A stretch of 64,000 nucleotides of DNA from Verpa conica (Eukaryota; Ascomycota; Pezizomycetes; Pezizales; Morchellaceae), in assembly GCA_033030425.1 (NCBI GenBank), contig JAUFSD010000007.1, positions 1,302,001-1,366,000 on the forward strand. The letters are read 5' to 3'. The position numbers were made by a program, and so were the translations under genes. The notes under the pieces were generated by a model that was not told the DNA's origin, made no database searches, and saw only the letters and a program-made list of their open reading frames with translations. This document shows positions 10,797-23,900 of this stretch, piece by piece (position 1 is the stretch's first letter; each line of letters begins with the position of its first letter).

Positions 10797-12178
10797 TTTG
10801 TACAGGACTTAAAGATTGAACCTGAAATCCCTAGACTTACTGTAGAACCCGATATTTATATAAAAGTTCGGCCGGTGGTGCAATTGAGAAGTCTCAGAAC
10901 TCGTACAAAGCGACAGAAAATCATGGAAAAAAAGCAATAAAGATCTCCAGATACCAAATAACAAAGCCTTACATTTATTTAATACGAGACTTGATCGTGT
11001 TGTACAAACTACGGGGTTGTCTCCGCCCTGCTGAGTGTCCCGTCATTTCCGTATCAAGCCAGATCATGGGGAAGATCCTATGTACTTGTCGAATCATAGC
11101 ACTCTGTTACCTACCGGAGAAGGCTTCTCTCCAAGGCAGACTGGCCAAAATCTCGCGGACGTGCACGTGCGGAAGGGGGCTATGAGAGGGGGTATGACGC
11201 TTTGCTTTGTAGTTAACTTGGTGCTACGCGGGGCTTAGCCGAATACTATCATTTGTTCCTAAACAGGAAGAGGTGCTATAACTATTCCTTCTACTGTTTA
11301 TAACGCTCGGTGTCTTTTGTGACATTCAGAGAAGCCTCAACACAAGCCTTGTAGTAGCGGGAGATTTTTGGAGGGTGGGTTCCTCTACTTGCTGAAAAGT
11401 GGATGGTGACGTCTGGGTAGGAGGTGCAACCAGCCACATACCAAATCGCCACTTAACAGAGCTAAAACAAATCCTATTTCGATAGAAATAAGAATTTATA
11501 ATCAGTTTTAGATGTCTAGGGAATTTCTAATCATTAGATACAGAAATATTGCATTAAATTCGCTTTGGATTGTTGTACTACATAGTTGTAAACCTAGGCC
11601 GTGTTGTTGCTACCTAGAGTAAACCCCAGCGCCATTATTTATTTTTCAGCAAGTAGAGCATTGATTTATGGCCAACACGGTTTTGAGGGAATTTCTTATG
11701 CACCTTATCCCAGTACGAATTTCTAAAACTTGGTTCTCTTCATCGGTATGGTAGAAAATTCCTCCAGGGTCTAAGTTCTAACAGTGGTCGTTACAGTAAG
11801 CGTTGTTGTCATCACCTTGGGATAGCCGATACAAAAAAAAGCTGACTGGGGGATAAGGTTCATGAGCCATCACCCGTACTAATTGTATATCGAGAGATAT
11901 CGGGAATGAATGAATTAATCATAAATACAGGAGATATCGGGGCATGAATATTTCGGTGGTTTTCGATATAGTCAAGTTAGAGTAGCTTTAAGTGTATGCC
12001 AAACTTAGACCTCTTATACTCTCCGGATTTTCTTGCGTTTTCATTTCATTTTCATTTTAGGTATTATGAATGGGTGAATGAATTTATTATATATAAACAG
12101 ATGAATATATATCGTACTGTTAGAACCTATCTTACTATTGTATTGAGATTTGCCAAATGTATAAAATCCCGCATAGTA
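10797..12178. other. Intergenic between two minus-strand genes
   Basis: 1.4 kb that includes the FAD oxidoreductase promoter and the DAHP synthase 3' region. A TATATAAA-like stretch lies at about 10855-10865. Two echoes of GAGATATCGGG(G/A)...GAATGAATG occur at 11890-11945. No gene seen. Confidence 0.45.
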
Positions 12179-14213
12179 TCAGGGGCGTTCTCTATACCAC
12201 CCAGCTATAAGGAAAGCCGCTTCGAGAGCCTGTTTATTGTTAAGCCTAGGGTCACAATAGGTGGTATAATTTAGGGAAAGGTCTTCATCTGTGAGGCCCT
12301 CAGAGCCACCAACGCATTCGGTAACAGCATCCTAGATACAAAAATAGTCAATAACATCTTGAATTTGGTGGAAGGAGGAGAGGCGGGGAAGTATGTTCTT
12401 ACCCCAGTCAATTCAAGATGTACACCACCAAGATGGGTGCCATGCTCCTTGTGGATCATATGGGCTGTAGAGAGTTCTTCTATAATTGACGAGAATTGAC
12501 GAGTTTTTACCCCCACAGCCGATGAGCGAGTATTCCTAGTGAGGCATTCCAATTAGTACAAAAGCACTAAAGGAGGAAGAAAGATACTTTTCGGAGCAAG
12601 AACATCATACCCATGCATGGGGTCACACTGCCTAGAGGTAGTTAGCAACCGAATTTCGAAAATAAAGAGGTGACATGAATTACCAAACGACGACATGCCC
12701 AGAGCTTTGGACGACTTTGATATGCCCCGGCAAGAGGTCATGGATCTTGTCCTTTCCGTATCTGGTAATCAAAGTCACTTTGCCAATTTCCATATTCGGA
12801 TTGACAATGTCAAGCAATGCGATTAATTCCTCATTTTTCATCGATGGGCCGACCTTGATCCCGATAGGATTCTCAATACCACGGAAGTACTCAATATGAG
12901 AGCCATTAAGCTGTCTGGTGCGATCTCCAATCCAGATGAAATGAGCAGATGTATTAAACCATTTACGCTTGCCATCCTGGGGATCTTTGAGGGATCGTGT
13001 CAGGCTCTGCTCATACTCAAGGTGAAGCCCTTCGTGAGAAGTGTACAAGTCGACTGTTCCGAGGCTGTGTGCTCTATCCGCTCCAATAGTGGTCATGAAT
13101 CTTATTGTCTCGGTGATTGAATTCACGATTACCTGATATTCCTGTTTAGTTTGATCATTTTGGACGTGATTAAGAGTCCATTCAAAAGGGCGATGAAGAT
13201 CAGCGAATCCTGAAGACAATTGCGCACGAACGTAGTTTAGAGTAGCCGCAGAATGGAAGTAGGCGCTGCAGTAGTGATTAGGGGTGTTCTACCTTTAAAT
13301 CAGAGAATTCTTTACATACGTAACGAGGCGATCTGGATCAGGGGTTCTATCCGCCGGATTAAATCCGTTAATATTATCGCCACGGAAGGAGGGTATTTCT
13401 TTCGCATCTACTATCTCGGTCATGCTGGATCTTGGTCTGTCCCCAGATGGCCAATATAAGCAATGTATAAATGACAAACAAGTGACTTGACTTACTTGGC
13501 GAATTGGCCAGCCATTCTGGCAATGCGCACTACAGGTATATTTCCGCCTAAAAAAATTAGAGATATTGAGCGTATATTTGGTATAATAGACAAACCCCAA
13601 ATCAGGACTAGACTCATCTGTAAAAGAAGCTTGATCTTTGCATCAATAGGTCCCTAGGTAGTATAAGACTATCGTAAGATATAAAATAGATAATAGAGGA
13701 ACTCACATCTGAGCAGTAATCAAATAGCTCGGCACAATCACCTACAAGAGAGTTTAGTAACTAGTATAGGGTCTTATTATATGAAAGATTTACCCCCTTG
13801 CAAAAGAAATGCTTTGCCAAGAGCCACTTCTTTTAGAGAATTGCGTAGCTTTACAATCTAGTAAATAGCCTCTTAGCCTATTGAAATAAAGTGGAAATCT
13901 ACCCTAATTTACCTCTGTTGGCGTGACAAGCGGGGGTAGTGATTCCAACTTCTGGAGGGCCTTCTCAACAGCCTTTTGATTGTTATATATGACACTCTGC
14001 TTCATCGGCTTTGACTGCCAGGCTAGACAAAGAAAAACTGTTAGAAACGGCTTCTGATATCTGTTCTAATTGATCCAACTTACAGGATGGGCTCCAAGTA
14101 TTATTGTTATTTTGAAGCTCACTATTAGTGCTGACATCAAGATTGGCAGATCTCAGGGCAGCTGCACTCTTAGCAGCCTGACTTAGAGGTAGTTCCACGG
14201 GGGGGCTGGTCAT
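12179..14213 (-). CDS. Class II 3-deoxy-7-phosphoheptulonate (DAHP) synthase
   Basis: First enzyme of the shikimate pathway: phosphoenolpyruvate + erythrose 4-phosphate to DAHP. Eleven exons: 14213-14084, 14022-13913, 13848-13794, 13741-13707, 13653-13596, 13547-13496, 13436-13320, 13265-12684, 12631-12611, 12535-12403, 12331-12179; 481 aa with every junction in phase. Family signatures in order: [23 protein letters not shown] (metal-binding Cys), [71 protein letters not shown] (metal-binding), [11 protein letters not shown] and DAVTECVGG. The CDPMHG motif is carried by a 21-nt microexon (12611-12631). Class II enzymes in filamentous fungi are the tryptophan-sensitive type; that regulation is inferred. 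Divergent from the HYPK-like gene. Confidence 0.95.
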
Positions 14214-14491
14214 TTTGCTTTCTTATAAGACCTGTAGTGGGTTGAAACGATGTTGGTGTTGGGATTGCCTAGTAGGGTGAAAGGTTTGCTTTACACAAGA
14301 GGTGAGGCGTGGCTAGCTGATGCAGGTCCGCTGCCAACCTAACAGCGACCCCGCTACCAGATGAGGAAATTCTTAACATCACCAACGTTTCACTAGGTGC
14401 ACTTAAATCGAAACCGTACAAGAACCCCAAACACCCACGAAGTCTCGCCATTAATTATTGGATAACCTAGTTCTCTTCAGTAATATAAAAA
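14214..14491. promoter_or_regulatory. Shared divergent promoter region (DAHP synthase / HYPK-like)
   Basis: 278 bp separate the two divergent start codons. No consensus TATA box or known binding site is clear; a short arrangement of this kind is a plausible bidirectional promoter. Confidence 0.4.
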
Positions 14492-14878
14492 ATGGCTGAA
14501 CCCGAAGAACGTATTATTCCCTCTAATGCAGAGGACGCAGCTCGGTTTAAGGCGATGGAGGCGATGGAGAGTACAACAGATGATACTACGGTCAACAACG
14601 AGTCGGCTGAAGCTCTCGGAAAGGCCATGCAAGATCTTAGTGTCACGAAGGCCGATACTACCAAAGCTGGACCTGTAACCTCAACAAAAGTAAATGCTGT
14701 AGATGTGGCTCTCATTGTAGAGGAAATGGAGGTAAGATTCATCCTATCTATGAGTTTGTTTGTCAAGGTCACTTATTATTCTCTTGGATAGGTATCTAAG
14801 GCAAGGGCGACTGATGCTTTGAGATCTTGTGGAGGAAATGTTGTGGAGGCACTACGTACTTTCATCTATGCAACTTAA
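14492..14878 (+). CDS. HYPK-like small protein with NAC-alpha-type UBA domain
   Basis: Exons 14492-14731 and 14792-14878, intron 14732-14791 (60 nt), 108 aa. An acidic, low-complexity N-terminal half is followed by a helix (DVALIVEEMEVSKARATDAL) and a UBA-like end (LRSCGGNVVEALRTF), the pattern of the UBA domain shared by NAC-alpha and huntingtin-interacting protein K. HYPK binds and regulates the NatA N-terminal acetyltransferase at the ribosome. The order 'disordered acidic head plus C-terminal UBA' and ~110-aa length fit HYPK rather than NAC-alpha, which has a NAC domain. It converges on MSH6 with 155 bp between stops. Confidence 0.85.
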
Positions 14879-15033
14879 AGTTATGATGTAATCAGAGAAA
14901 TTTCACCAATTTATTACCTACATATCTAGGCATTCCCTTATATGCCTCTAGATCATTGAATTGATATTAAACCTCTAAAAAACTAAACTAATTTAAGAGA
15001 AAAAAATGATTACTAGTTCCACAGCTGTTGATA

Positions 15034-18000
15034 TCACAAGCATTCTATCGCCTTAACAATTGATTTCATAGCATCCTCACCAACAATACTCCCTCCTCTT
15101 AATATCCAAGCCAGATCGCTTTGTAGTCCCAGGGGAATGTAAGTTCCAGTACGGGCTGCGTCCAGACTATCCTTCAAGCGCGATGTGTGCTCAAAGTTCT
15201 TCGCGGCCTCCTCTGCTCGGTCGATAATACGTTTATTAATACCACACATAGCTGCGCAGTGCTAAACAAGAAAGAGGGAAAGTCAATTAAGTGAATCTAT
15301 AGGTGGAACACGATGAAACTGACCATTCCAAAGGACCCCTCGGCAACACCTTTCTCTAACTTGTATAAGAAAGTGATATTCCTATTCTCTTCATCCACGT
15401 GGATCCGCATGCGCCTAGGCTCGATCTCAGGATGGTGAGAGAATTCTGACGCGAGTGAATGATAATGCGTTGCAAAGTATCCAACACAGCCGATGTGGGC
15501 TGCAACGTGATGAAGTACAGCCTGTGCGACAGCAACACCATCATATGACGATGTCCCACGTCCGAGCTCATCTAAAATAACCAAAGAGCGTGACGTAGCT
15601 TCCGAAAGGATTTTTTTCGTCTCCGCCAACTCGACAAAGAATGTACTTTGAGCTGCAAAAATATTGTCGTTGGCCCCGAGGCGACTCATGATGCGATCTA
15701 TCGGGGTCAACCTTGCAGATTTGCAAGGAACATAACATCCAATTTGAGCCATAATAACACCTACACAGGTCTATGGAGTCATTAGCATTTATTACATAGT
15801 ATAGATAGACCCGTCTGTACCATTCTGAGCACCGTGGATTTTCCAGCTGCATTTGCTCCAGTCAAGAGTGTAATATTAGGATTATCTCCTCCAATTTGTA
15901 TGTCATTGGGAATGAAATCTGTGACGCTACACATATAATTAGCTAAACCCCTGCTAGAATCCAACATAAGACCATACCTAGAAATCATAGTGGGATGGCG
16001 AAGTTCCTCAAAATCAAGGACACTTCGCTTGCTATCTATAAAAATAGGCCTACAGCTTGTGTCGCCGAGATCAGCAGACGATTTAGCAAGGCTAATCAAA
16101 CAATCCAAGTTGGCAATAATTTTCACAGCACTGAGCCATTTCACATAGTCGGCGTCGAATCTCGCAAAAAAGCGGCCAGTAACCCCTTCAACAATTTGGC
16201 TATGGGTTTCCTGTGCTTCTTGCAAAGACCGAACAAGCTTCCTGACCTCAGGTGAATAGAATCGTTTAAGTTTTTGGGTTCCAGACATTTGGACCCAACC
16301 CTTAGGAACTCCTTTCAAGTACTTTGTAGGTACCTCGATCAGGTAAATCTCTTTACCAATGTCGGTAAATTTGATTTCCTTGCAACTGGAAGGGGGGTTA
16401 GTAAAAATAGAAACGGGATATCGTAAGTATACGTACCCTAGTTTGTTACTATATTCCTTGAGTACTATGTTTAGATCGCCGACGATACGCTCAATAGTAT
16501 CCTGGGATTCATCAAAATCGAGCTCTACCCCTCTTTCAGGCACGAGAACACCTGCGGACTTGGCTTTCTCACGATCAAAAGCCGATTCCCAAGGTTCCAA
16601 ACACACCCTCAAATTAGGCATGCTAGCAATTAATTTGCCAATCAGACCCTCACCCTCACCATATGCCTGGATCTCTTCCATAGTGTCACGTATTTGTTCG
16701 AATCCTTCAAGAACTCGGAGGAAATCACTAGCTTTACTACTTCCAGCATGGACCCTAGATATCAACCGCTCAAGGTCGGGCATCTTGCTTAAGCTTGAGA
16801 CAAAGGAATCTCGAAAACTGGTATCAGCGTTCAGAGCATCGACGGCATCAAGCCTTGCATTAATTTTGTTAGCGTCGGCAAGCGGATGGCAAAGCCATTG
16901 TTTAATCATTCGTTTCCCAAAAGGGGTTATGCATCTATTCAACAACGAAAATAAGGTTCCTTGGGAACCCCCATCGTATGAATTTGCAAAGATCTTTTAC
17001 CCAATTAGTTATTAGTTTAGGACGTAAAAGATAGTAGGGATTATACCTCAAGATTTAAGAGTGTTTGTCCGTCTAGAACTAGGGATGTTGCTTTTCTGAT
17101 AGGATCGTACCAACGAAAGTTCCCAATGCTAACGAGTTCTTGGTCGATTTTGAGCTGTTGAAAAAGGTTAGGAACAACTTAGCAGAGGTAGATATATTTG
17201 TGCCATACTTTTTGTAGGTAGCATAATAGCGCGCCAAATGCGGACATCAAAAGCTCCTTGCCTTTAGAGTCGCGGAGAGCTTGAGGCCATTTTTCCATCT
17301 CGTCATCTAATTTACTCGGGAAATAATTGTTGCTCATGATCTCACGAATAGTTGTATCCGCCTCCCAGAATTCTTTGTTCGGCTTGAGCTTATTCCAAAT
17401 GGTCGTCAAGGGAGTATTACTCTTCAGAATGCGTACGGCTTGAGCAGAGATAAGTCCCTGAAGAGAGTGTCAGTTAATCCACCATGGTTGTATTTATGTC
17501 AAACCTTTTCAAGGACTAGTTCTCTTGGACGAATTTGTGCAACCAAGGTTTCAAATTTAGTCAATTCCAAATCGTCCTCGAATTCTGTGATCGAGAATTC
17601 ACCAGTCGAGGTGTCAACGAAGGAAATACCGAAGTATGGCTTCCCATCTTCGATGGACTCCTGTTTTAGGGAATAGCACCATTAGCCTATAAAAAACGGG
17701 TGAGAGAACATCAGTATTGCGCACCTTTATGGCAACACAGTAAGTAGCCATTTCATCCTGGAGCATTGAGCCATCTACAAGGGTCCCTCCAGTTAAGACA
17801 CAAGCAAGTTCACGTTTGATGATTTTCTCATCTTTCCCAGGTTTGGTTCCCTTTTCACGCATCTCCTTACCCAAAGCCGTCTCTTTCTGGTCAACAAGTG
17901 CGACCTTATAACCTTTTGCAATGAATTGTGAAGCCCAATAGTCGAATGAGGTCACTGGGACCCCAACCATGGTCATGTTGACACGCTCTGTCATCTTCAA

Positions 18001-19144
18001 ATCAAACTGCTGGTGGCCAACGGTAGCATCATCCTCGAATAGTTCAAAGAATTTCCCTTTCTTGAAAAACACAATAGTATCATAAAGCTTACACTTTATT
18101 TCCCAGTACTGCTTCTCAAATGGGCTAAACTTATCCCATGCGTCTTCAGGTATGTAGAGGGTTCTTGGGTCGTAGTCCGGGTGATCGGCTGAGTCTGTGT
18201 TAACGTTTCCATGATTTAGTACTGATTTAAGTAGATCTAACTTACGCTTATTCATATCAGCATCCATGATATCGACCAACCATCTATAACGGACTTCTTC
18301 CTTTTTTGCCAGGGCTGATGAAATCCCTACAGCTCTAGGAGCCTTTGGCTGTAAGGGAACTTTTGTGGAGTTAGAGTCCCTGTTATTCAGGTTAAATGTA
18401 AATTTAGTTGTGCTTGTAAAAATCTTCGGAGCTGGCTCAGTCGGTGACTGCTTCAACTTCTTTGCGTGTTTTCGCGCTAAAGGAAGTTCTGGGTCACTCT
18501 CTAAAATACTTAATTAGTATCTTTGGAGGCTGAGGGCAAAGGATTTTGTATAGGTAATACCATCATCATCCACCACAAAGTCATCCTCCTGGTAGTCGTC
18601 TTTAACAGCTCGTCGGCCCCGTTTTGTTCCTAGATAAATTAGAAAAGCCTTCCCCTAAGCAAATTTGGCTTCTTACCTCTTCTCGGAAGCTCTTCTTCGT
18701 CGTCGCTGAGTTCTTTATCGCTATCATGCTCATGAATAGCCTACTAAATATGAGCACTAATCGAAATTAACAGTGAGAGGGGGAAAGCACTACTTCTACA
18801 GATTTATTTAAAGGGGGATTGAAACCAGCTATGATATAAAGTTAGCAATAAACTACAATTCTCAATCGGTTACACTTACCTTGCTTCTCAAGAGTATTGG
18901 TAGCTTCCTCGCTGCTGCTTGGAGGGGGGGGTTCTTTTGAGGTAACATCCTCTACACTCGCTCGAATATCCGTATCAGACAGTTGAGGCTTTTGGGGGGT
19001 AGGTGGATCAGATTTTGGAGTGAAAAATGATAGCAGGGTACGCTGCTTGCTGGAAGAGGGTGGTGCTTTTTTAATATTGTTAGTGGTAAACCGGGAGGTG
19101 TCTCCCTTCCTAGGGGTCTTGCTCTCTGTATTAGCCTTTGGCAT
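15034..19144 (-). CDS. MSH6: DNA mismatch repair protein MSH6
   Basis: Thirteen exons (19144-18880, 18828-18794, 18740-18677, 18629-18561, 18500-17725, 17660-17505, 17457-17209, 17154-17047, 16993-16437, 16385-15978, 15926-15821, 15770-15324, 15261-15034), 1155 aa. The start is the ATG at 19144, giving MPKANTESKT, because a PCNA-binding PIP box (QRTLLSFF) lies ~30 residues later as in MSH6. Mismatch-binding F-x-E motif is KKGKFFELFEDDA; core and lever domains follow; the ATPase has Walker A TGANAAGKST, the STFFVELAE signature, Walker B LVILDELGRGTSSYDG and THYHSLA. With MSH2 it forms MutS-alpha, which recognises base mismatches and small loops. Two 51-nt introns (16386-16436, 15927-15977) are stop-free and a multiple of three, so retained forms would stay in frame. 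Confidence 0.96.
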
Positions 19145-19344
19145 TTTTATATCCCAAGAGTTGAAGATAGTGAGGGTAAATGGAAAACTGTAGGGGTGTG
19201 GTTTGTTGTTTGTCTCTATCCAGTACCATGGGTCTGGGAACAGCACCTGAAAGCGCGTCGCGTAGTGACCCAGATAACTTTAATTGGTATTACATAATCT
19301 GTCAAGGATACCTGTGTAGGCGAAACCCCAACCCACGGTATAGG

Positions 19345-20330
19345 TAAGGTATACTCACGTTAGGGCTAAAGTATTGGGACAACCAGGGTGTCACGGATCT
19401 GAGCGGCCAGTATGCACTGTGTCTCCCAAAAGTGAGTGGACACGAGGCTTGGCACGCTGCGCCGGGGGGTTCGAAGGAGTCTTTCCAGGCCGGTTCCTCA
19501 ACAGATTTTTTTAATGTAGTAGAGCTATATAAGCTTGTATTTTTCGGAATTGATCTCGCTGATGCTCAACTCTATGATTGATGAGAAAAGAACGGGTAAA
19601 CTTTGCAGCTTGGGGACTAACTTGTACACCATAGCGCAAAAGCATATATTCGGTAATTTCTTGGATTTTTGTACCTCTGGTAACAAATAGATGTTGGGGA
19701 ACAGTTCTTCTAAGCCAGGCTTGTGTATTTCGCTGCCTTTCTGCCCCACCAATACAAGTATGATGTGGTATTGTGATCTTAATCTTGATAGCACCTTCCT
19801 TATTCAAAGAAGCATAAACTCGCCATGGACAACCTCCTCTTCCTCCACTTCCAGCTTGCTCTTGATCTCGGCGGTCTCGGCATCGGTAGTCTGTCTTTCC
19901 ATGGTATATCAAAAGAGAAATGTGCTGCAATTGACTAATCTTCCATAGCTGCTCTTATTTCTTCCCAAGTTAAAAAGCGCATTCCTGGGTGTATTGGCTC
20001 CATAACTGTGCTGGTATTGCTGATATCCCCTCTACCTCTACTCTCCACCCCCTATTATTATTTAAAAGCCATATTAGCAAGCTTATTTGTTTACTCTGGG
20101 TGCCATAGTAACTGTACCCATAGCAGTTGTAGGGGAAACCGCGCCCATAACAGGTACTCGACAAAGGTTCCACATTTTGACTGCCATTGCACGGGCCCGG
20201 CTAGTATCGAAAACCCTGCCCGCCAAGCAGGCTGGTATAACGAACCTTTTGTCAGCAAAAAAGTGGCCGCTCAGATCCGTGACAGCCTGGTCTGTCCCAA
20301 TACTTTAGCCCTGACACGAGTACTACTAGG
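19345..20330 (-). mobile_element. MULE (Mutator-like) deletion derivative with TIRs
   Basis: Inverted repeats of at least 50 bp (19361-19410 and 20263-20312; core GGGCTAAAGTATTGGGACA and CACGGATCTGAGCGGCC) frame about 0.95 kb. Between them, on the minus strand at 19930-19511, is an open frame with the N-terminal Mutator-type DNA-binding pattern: GGCPWRVYASL, HHTCIGG, then WLRRTVPQHL and YGVQVSPQAAK. It stops after ~140 residues with no DDE catalytic domain, so it is an internal-deletion derivative. Outer ends remain similar to about 19345 and 20330; no clear 9-11 bp target duplication is visible. It lies ~200 bp upstream of the MSH6 start. Confidence 0.75.
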
Positions 20331-20951
20331 CTGACCGTTAAAACGTTACTTATATTCACTCCCGTATTAGAAGTTACACCTCGTGTCGGCAGGCAGGCTA
20401 TATATAGCTATGATAGAAGTTCCTAAGCTAGAAAGGTGATAGAAAAGTATGTGACAGGAACCTTCAAAAGTAGAATTATAGGGCTTTGCCGGAGCAGCAG
20501 CGCAACTGCCATGGACTTCCCCACTTGTTATAACGGCGGCTACTTTACCATCAATAGAATTTCCCAGGTACGATGCATGCATATGTAGTCTCATGATGTA
20601 TTTCTTGGCATAATGTCTAGGCTATCATCTCGCTTATTCCCCGCTTAAATACCCCCGGACGTGACATTAGAAACGGGCCATCGACGCCTGGCACCCGCTG
20701 GTACATACAACATCTTACTTAGGCTTGATCCTCACTTGGTTCTAGCATACCACGATTACTCGAGCTCGACTAGTTGTTCTTCGGAGTGTTTCCCCTAGTT
20801 GCGTGACCCTTTGTCAACTGAGTTCGTAGAGCTGTCAAAAACGTACGTTTAGCTATAAGCCACCTTTTCACGAGAGACAGGGGATTCTATAATATAAACA
20901 TAGCCCTCAGCCTACTGGGCGATGTGTGGGTCTAGCTCAACCCACAAATAA
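20331..20951. other. Intergenic; no gene seen
   Basis: Promoter-side DNA of the GH36 gene, with no recognisable TATA box or repeat. Any first exon of the GH36 gene would have to lie here. Confidence 0.4.
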
Positions 20952-23900
20952 TGGCGGGGGTTCCTGTTTGTCACTGACAATCTCTCAGATGTCAACGCTA
21001 TTCTTTCGCCTTCTCTCGGAAAGACAACCGTCATACATAAGAGAGAGAAACCAGTACGGCTATCTATTCTCATTAGACCTCCATATTTGTATCCTTCAAA
21101 CTAATACTGACCTCCCTCTCAAGATCCACTTTTTAGCACTTATAGAAACTTCCCATGACAACCGATATCAAAATTATGACTGGATTGTACAGCTTTGGTA
21201 CAGCACTGGTGTAGAATGGCAAACTGCAGACTTTACTCCTAACAATGATCCTTCGCTGGTACGCTTTAGTGCTTTGACCTAGAAATTTACAGATCTGCTA
21301 ATGCCTTTATAGGTCCTAGGATTTCGAAAGACGCCTGATCTCAGGCAGGTGGTGTATACCTTAGACTTGAGCTGTGAAAAAACTCAGCCGCTACAGTTTA
21401 CGCTTAGGTTCAAACCGGAAGAGAATAGTCCGTGGGTATGGAGTAAAGAGCAATCAGGAACCGCTGATGGCCGTCTTATTTTCCGAGAGAACCCTATTGT
21501 TTTTGGTGATATATTACACTTCGACTATCTTTTTGATAAACCTGATTGCGCTCTCACAATTAAGACAACATCAAGTGAAGTTTCTGGCGTCAATCTATTC
21601 GAAATCTCAGGGTTTGTTCTCCCTGGGACAGGTAGTGTGGTTCTAGGGACACCTTTGTTATTGGAGAATTTTTACGCACTAGTGGGGTCCCGTCTCATGC
21701 ACATACCTACTACAAATAGCTAAACCAATTAGGTCAAATTGAGTTCTCCATGGATGGGACCACGCCAAGGAACCTCTAATTTTACGATTGACCATGATGC
21801 TCTTATGGCCGGATACTTACGCTCTGATGGCCGGCATGTCGTTGTCCTTGGAATTTCTGGCGTCGACGATTGCGTGACCTATGTGCAGTCTTCTAATGGG
21901 AGAATCATTCTAAAGACCCGGAATGACGGTGTAGTTGATGAATATCACCGAGCGATTGTAGCTACTGGCTTGGAATATCAAAGAACGGTTGATGCCGCGT
22001 TTTATAAGGCCAGAGAGATGATCAAGTCACTTGCAATTGCGCAAGATGATCAAAGTACAGGGGAGGAAGAATCTGAGGAGAGTCTAGCTCCACTACCCGC
22101 TTGGTATGAGACTTGGTAAGTACGTGTTATATTTAGATATACTTGTGTACCCATTTAATGATACTAGGTATGATGGGCTTGCGTATTGTACTTGGAATGG
22201 ATTGGGTCGTGAACTCACTGAAGAGAGAATTCTCTCTGCCCTTCAGGATCTATCTGATAATGGAATACATGGTTAGTATCTTTGCAAGCAATTCTCCGGG
22301 ATTTACGCTCATAGATTTGTGAAGTTTCTACTCTGATCATTGACGATAACTGGCAATCTTTGGTAAAGAGCCTTTGTTTACGTTTTCCGAAAAGAAAATT
22401 GACCTTATGCCTACCGTAGGATAATGACCGCCGTTGGGATAAGTTTGAGGCAAATGCAAATTTCCCCAATGGATTATCACACACAACTTTAGAGGTTAGA
22501 AGACGCTTCAAGAACATCAAACACATCGCGGTGTGGCATGCCTTGGTAAGTAAAAAAATTTCTAGTATATTTGAGAGAATACCAATTAATCAATGATTAG
22601 CTTGGATACTGGGAGGGGATTTCTCCAGGAGGATGGATTGATACCAATTACAAGTGCACTACCGTGAAATGGCGCGGGGGCTGGGACGTCCGTGTTGTTG
22701 ATGAATCTGATGTGGGTCGAATATACAATGACTTCTATAAGTAACGTGCTCTTTTCGGGTTGAGGTTAATGTGCCTGTCTAATTTCTTTAAGGTTTCTTG
22801 TAGCTGCTGGAGTAGACTCCGTGAAGTGTGATGTTGAAGCCGCTATCGATGATTTTGATGATGGTACTGTCCGCCAACGCCTAGGTCGTGCATATCAGGA
22901 TGCATTTAAACTCTATAGCCTAAAATGGTTCTCGCGGAGAGTTATTTACTGTAGGCTACCCTTTGATACTTCTGGTGTGGGTTTTGAAGATGGCTGATAC
23001 TTCCAGGCATGGCGCATGCCCCTTACATACTCTTCCGCGCATTATTACCACATAATGGCCCTCGAGTTCTATTTAGAAACTCTGATGGTATGGCTACTTC
23101 GATACTGGGAGGTGTTCGGTGGTACTAATAATGGAGTAGATTTCTTCCCAGATATCCCGAGCTCTCATGCGTGGCATGTCTTTGCTAACGCCATGAATAA
23201 TATATTTACTTCTCATCTAAACGGCCTACCTGACTGGGATATGTTCCAATCCTCTCTACCCGAATACGGCGGCCTTCACGCAGCTGCTAGATGCATCTCC
23301 GGTGGGCCTATCTACATCACAGACACTCCAGGACAACATGATGTGGGCCTCATCAAACAAATGAGCGCTCTATCTCCCCAAGGCCATACAATTATACTTC
23401 GCCCTAGCCGTATAGCTCTTCCTATCGATCCATTTGTTGCTTATAACAATAACCAACTTTTGAAAGTCGGAAACTCTTGTGGTAGTATTGGTGGGAGCTC
23501 TCTTATGGCTATTTTCAACATTTCAGAAATGGAAAACTCGGAGTTGATTTCAATCGATGAGTTTCCAGGAATAGCATTGAACGTAAAATACGTTGTCCGA
23601 TCTCATAGAACTGGAGGAATAAGTGGAAACCATATCAAAGGCGAAGGAAATCTCATTCCAACCACCCTTCCTCAGAGGGCATGGGAATTTTACACTGCTA
23701 CTCCTGTGCATGAACTCATATGTTCCGACTCTGAGAGCTCATTCTTTTTCGGTGTTCTTGGATTGATATCCTCAATATCTGGTGCAGTGGCTATTGTTAA
23801 CCAGTCTATCAACACCGAGACTAGGCGTGCTGTAATTTCGGTTATTTTGAAGGCTCTGGGAATCTTAGGTAATTCAAGCCTATTCAATCAGGGGTCTATG

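Noticed and set aside
10605..10940. Plus-strand frame over the first exon of the FAD oxidoreductase
   Set aside because: Antisense shadow; the minus strand carries the signal peptide and family motifs.
20926..21258. Continuous open frame as the first exon of the GH36 gene
   Set aside because: The N-terminal family pattern is in another frame (LSPSLGKTTV) and joins through intron 21054-21123.
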